A stretch of DNA of 64,000 nucleotides from Morinoia aosen (taxonomy: Eukaryota; Arthropoda; Malacostraca; Amphipoda; Talitridae): positions 12,776,058-12,840,057 of the forward strand of contig CM059576.1 of the NCBI GenBank assembly GCA_030386875.1, given 5' to 3'. A program made the translations under genes and the position numbers. Under the pieces are notes generated by a model, which searched no databases, was not told the origin of the DNA, and saw only the letters and a program-made list of their open reading frames with translations. Within the stretch, counting starts at the first letter, position 1, and each line of letters begins with the position of its first letter. This document shows positions 60,601-64,000 of this stretch, one piece after another.

Positions 60601-62623
60601 CTGTACAGAAAATTTACAGGATTTCCTGTATTAGTTATATGTAACCTCTCTTAGCTCTTGAACTTGCTTTTAAGGCTAAGGTCAATTGATAATAAACTAA
60701 GTAAAACGTCAGAACCTGATATTAAATTTAGTTACAGATAATTTATCAAATTCAATAAATTAATAAGCAACAATTAGTACAACCTAGCGCTCTCGGTGGC
60801 ATGTCTTTGGTGTTTGAACTTTAGTCAACATTTCTCTGAGAACAACGTCGTGAACGCACCATTTGATTATTATTAAATAAGAAAGTTTTAGCCTCCCTTA
60901 ACCACGGAAAAAATGTTCTAAGAGAGGAAGGAAGAAGGCACCATTTATTATGGAGTTGAGGGAACACGGAATCTATGCACATGGTGCACAGAAACAGTAA
61001 GATGAAAAATAATTTTATGAAACAAGAGAAAGTTGAAGAAGAAAGTAGTAGGTGCCGAAAAACAGGACAGCAGTGAACCGAAAAAAGTTTGTCCGTAACA
61101 AAACAAAATCCTATTCTATTTTAACCGAAAGGAAGTCTACCTAACCTTTAGCTCGGGCCCTCACATAGTCCCCCTAAGAGCGCTAATTCCCATACATCCA
61201 ATAGTTGTATCCCGCTGAGGGGCCATTTAAGCCAAAACACAATTACCTCCCTAATTTTCTGGACGGCCAGAACAGATCGCCTCTAACTTTAATTTCTATC
61301 TAAAACAATTCATTTACCGACCACTCTCAGAGTACGATTTTGCTCACATGTATTTCAATTTCATATCCTGGTTAACTATCAAATCAACATTCCTGACCAC
61401 AGGGTCAATGAGAAGAAAGGTCCCAACCTTTTGTTAAAGTTTGTTTAATAAAGTGCTTGTCAACAATTCTGTATTTTATCTGTATTTATTTGACTTATCA
61501 AACTTACAATAACTCACCACGGGGAACATGTTGAGTCGTTCTCTCATGTTTGACATGCTGTTGAGATGCCTTAATGCTGTTATCGATGTGTTTAGAAATG
61601 TAAATACATGAAAGCTTCACGGAATGTTGCTACTTTTTGTTCGCGTAAACTAGGAAAGGATTTGCATTCTCATGGTAAGCTGTAATGAACATTGGCATCG
61701 TTCTGAACTGGAGGTCGTGCGTGTCGAGCTATTATCGAAGGTTAATGAAATGCGTCCAACCCGTGAAATAATTACTTCAATTCTTTACTTGTCCACTGAC
61801 ATACAAATGTAGGCATCGAAATAATCACAAAAACTACCAAATGGACTACTACTGTATTTTAAACGAACACATATACGACAGAAGCACGATACATGCATTC
61901 TTTCTTCTGGATGACATGAATAACTTGTGGATGCACAGAATTCGGTAATGTTAAGATCTCACTGCAGTATTTTATTATGTCTACAGGGGCGTCTCGCAAC
62001 TCATCCTTGTTCATGAACTGACGTCCATTCGCGGGAAGTTTTTGTCTCAGAATAGTCCTCAGGTTTTTTTGTGCATAAATCCGAGAAATTTACGGCATAC
62101 TTGATGTTTAGAGGCGAACTTTTTTTGTAGCACCTCAGTTTATTTGCATGCGAGAGGCAATATTTTGCATGAAAATATTCATTTTCATTAGGGCGGTATT
62201 TAAGTAGCCCATAAATATTCATTTTAAATGATAAAGAGGAGTTTAAAAACTATCAACGCTCTTCAAAATTATTTTTGGCGCTGCATTCTAAATTAAATGA
62301 TTACAATCTAACTTATACTCCAACCTAATGCAGTCATTGTCCCCAAAATTTATTTCGCATGATTGACCGAGTGAAGACAAATTGAACCGTAGACCAAGGC
62401 TGGTCAGTGTTATAGATTTGAAAATAATATACTCGGTAAAAAATACAGAAGCAGTTGGGCATGCTGACATTACCTTCCGAAATATAAAGAGAAACTTCCC
62501 TTCTACCACACCCCTGATTCTTTGATACAAAACATAATACGGTGAAGTTCCTATAACTTGATATAATAAATTCAACACATTGATTTTTAGAAAATTCTTA
62601 ATACAAACAGCCTTATATCTAAT
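60601..62623. other. No gene seen
   Basis: AT-rich with short ORFs only. I see no terminal repeats or known element. Confidence 0.45.
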
Positions 62624-62627
62624 TTAA

Positions 62628-62848
62628 CACTTTGACTGCGACTACTAAATATTAGGTTCAATGCCAAACTCAAATTTAAAGTCAATTTGGGGTAAATTAT
62701 TTTGAAAATACCGAACAGGACCTGGTTTGTGCCTTCATTTGGCAGAGATTGGGCATTTGTGAAAATTGAATTTGCGACTAATGGCGGTTAGCAGCATTGT
62801 GATAATTACCTCCGTGTACCACCGGTGGCGCACGTCGCAGTCAAAGTG
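62628..62848. mobile_element. piggyBac-like MITE
   Basis: 221 bp with perfect 15-bp inverted ends CACTTTGACTGCGAC / GTCGCAGTCAAAGTG, flanked by TTAA (62624-62627) and TTGA (62849-62852, one change). The TTAA target is the hallmark of piggyBac. No coding capacity. CCACCGGTGG palindrome near the right end. Confidence 0.8.
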
Positions 62849-64000
62849 TTGAGGAGAAACTGCAATACTTATTTTCATATGTAGAACACTAGTTAAATTT
62901 ACGGATTACATAGCAATAAAAAGTGCGTTTTCTTACCTAAAAATTAAAAAACACACAGAGATGTCAAATATTCTACTCGTAAAACGACAAGGAAATATTT
63001 TTACGTTGACACAGTAACAGTTCGACGGCTTACATATTTCATTTCCAAAGAAGTTGTTGCATGAAATACATTAAAACCAATTTAAATTATGAATAATGTT
63101 AAACCTAAACGGCTCAAATTAAAAGACGAATCGTATGAAGTAGACAATTGTAGCGTCAGGGGTTGAATGCTTGATTGACACGAATGAAATAAAAATCTAT
63201 TCCCTCGGATTTCTCCACTTACACACCAGGATTGGAAGGCTATCAATACTACTAAATAATGCCAGACCAGACAGTCTCCTCTTACATTCACACAAGAGCT
63301 CATGCTGCCACAGCGATGGATGATTTTGATGAAAGTATAATGGCTGGAAATAAATGATTTTGCCTCGAATACGAAAGTCGATGTTTTAAAAATTTGAAAC
63401 GAATTTTTCCTGCATACATGTTAATAAAAACGTCCCTAATAATTAGGAAACGTGATTTACCACACAACAAAATTTGGTCTTCACGTTTATAACAAAGTAA
63501 TGCTGGCACAAAAGATTCCCAATCGTACCATACGAGGAAGAGCGGCCGTCGCACAAGGTTAACATCAACATTTCACCATCAAAAAGAACTGAAGAAAAAA
63601 TGAAAGTTGGAAACATAAAACTCAATACATTGGAGTATACAGAACTCGATATAAAATTACTGATGTCTACTTACAAATACCTTTTAAAATAAAAGGTATT
63701 CTAATGCCTAAAACAAAGGTTCAAATCAACTACGATCTGTGCAATAAATGTATTTGCTTTCTGTTTGGAGAAACGAAAATCTACAAAACACTTGACCGAA
63801 CAGACCAAAACACCTTCCTCAATGATGTTCAAAAAGTGGAATATAGATGCTTTAAAAATACGAAAAACAGCACAACGCGCATGTCTAATTAAAGATATAC
63901 GCAGAAATGCAATCAAGTTGTCATTCTATTGAAGAATATATGAAAAAATTCATATATATGTAGTCTCCGTACCAAGGAAATTAAAGTATAATTTATAATT
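62849..64000. other. AT-rich DNA, no gene seen
   Basis: Several short ORFs (up to 84 codons) without domains. An AT-only palindrome-like AAATACCTTTTAAAATAAAAGGTATT lies at about 63677-63702 as arms AATACCTTTT / AAAAGGTATT. Confidence 0.4.

Noticed and set aside
60358-60644. Three overlapping ORFs of 71-93 codons
   Set aside because: All frames of a 33-bp tandem array are open, so none is evidence for a gene.

Overview
The window is eukaryotic, AT-rich and dominated by transposable elements. An arthropod, most likely an insect, fits best. The evidence is the mix of Ty3/gypsy, Ty1/copia, BEL/Pao, an APE-type LINE, hAT and piggyBac-like elements, a tRNA-derived SINE, and a copia-style internal initiator-tRNA(Met) primer site. 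I found no convincing host gene, rRNA, tRNA gene or CRISPR array. Almost every long reading frame belongs to a mobile element or is a by-product of a tandem array.

Layout. 1-9500 holds a Ty3/gypsy element on the minus strand: leader, gag, a -1 frameshift site, pol broken by frameshifts, and a small membrane-protein ORF in the env position. 10015-11645 is a large 24-bp minisatellite. 11870-12512 is a hAT transposase relic. 14611-15319 is the 5' end of another LTR element (minus strand). 16019-20777 is a Ty1/copia element with both LTRs. 22050-51180 contains an old foldback-like repeat family in at least three copies. One copy is split first by a DNA transposon (22457-25228, TSD TTA) and then by a BEL/Pao element (25458-32340, TSD ACTAC). 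38216-43790 is a LINE whose ORF2 joins an OTU-like cysteine protease to endonuclease and reverse transcriptase. At least three more 5'-truncated LINE 3' ends lie at 43810-44576, 52025-52219 and 55865-57335. 51201-53184 is a hAT deletion derivative. Three SINE copies and a piggyBac-like MITE complete the set.

How parts work together. The LTR elements carry their own promoters, splice signals, primer sites and polypurine tracts, but each copy has stops, shifts or deletions. The LINE 3' end has a stem-loop supported by a compensatory change between copies. The SINE shares the ATTGGAAATAAA tail motif with the LINE, which suggests (inference) that the LINE machinery mobilises the SINE. Minisatellites are unusually common, with units of 15, 21, 22, 24, 30, 33, 39, 41 and 42 bp. 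Several lie inside the foldback-like repeat family.

Limits: all alignments were made by eye. Boundaries without target-site duplications are approximate, and no database comparison was possible.
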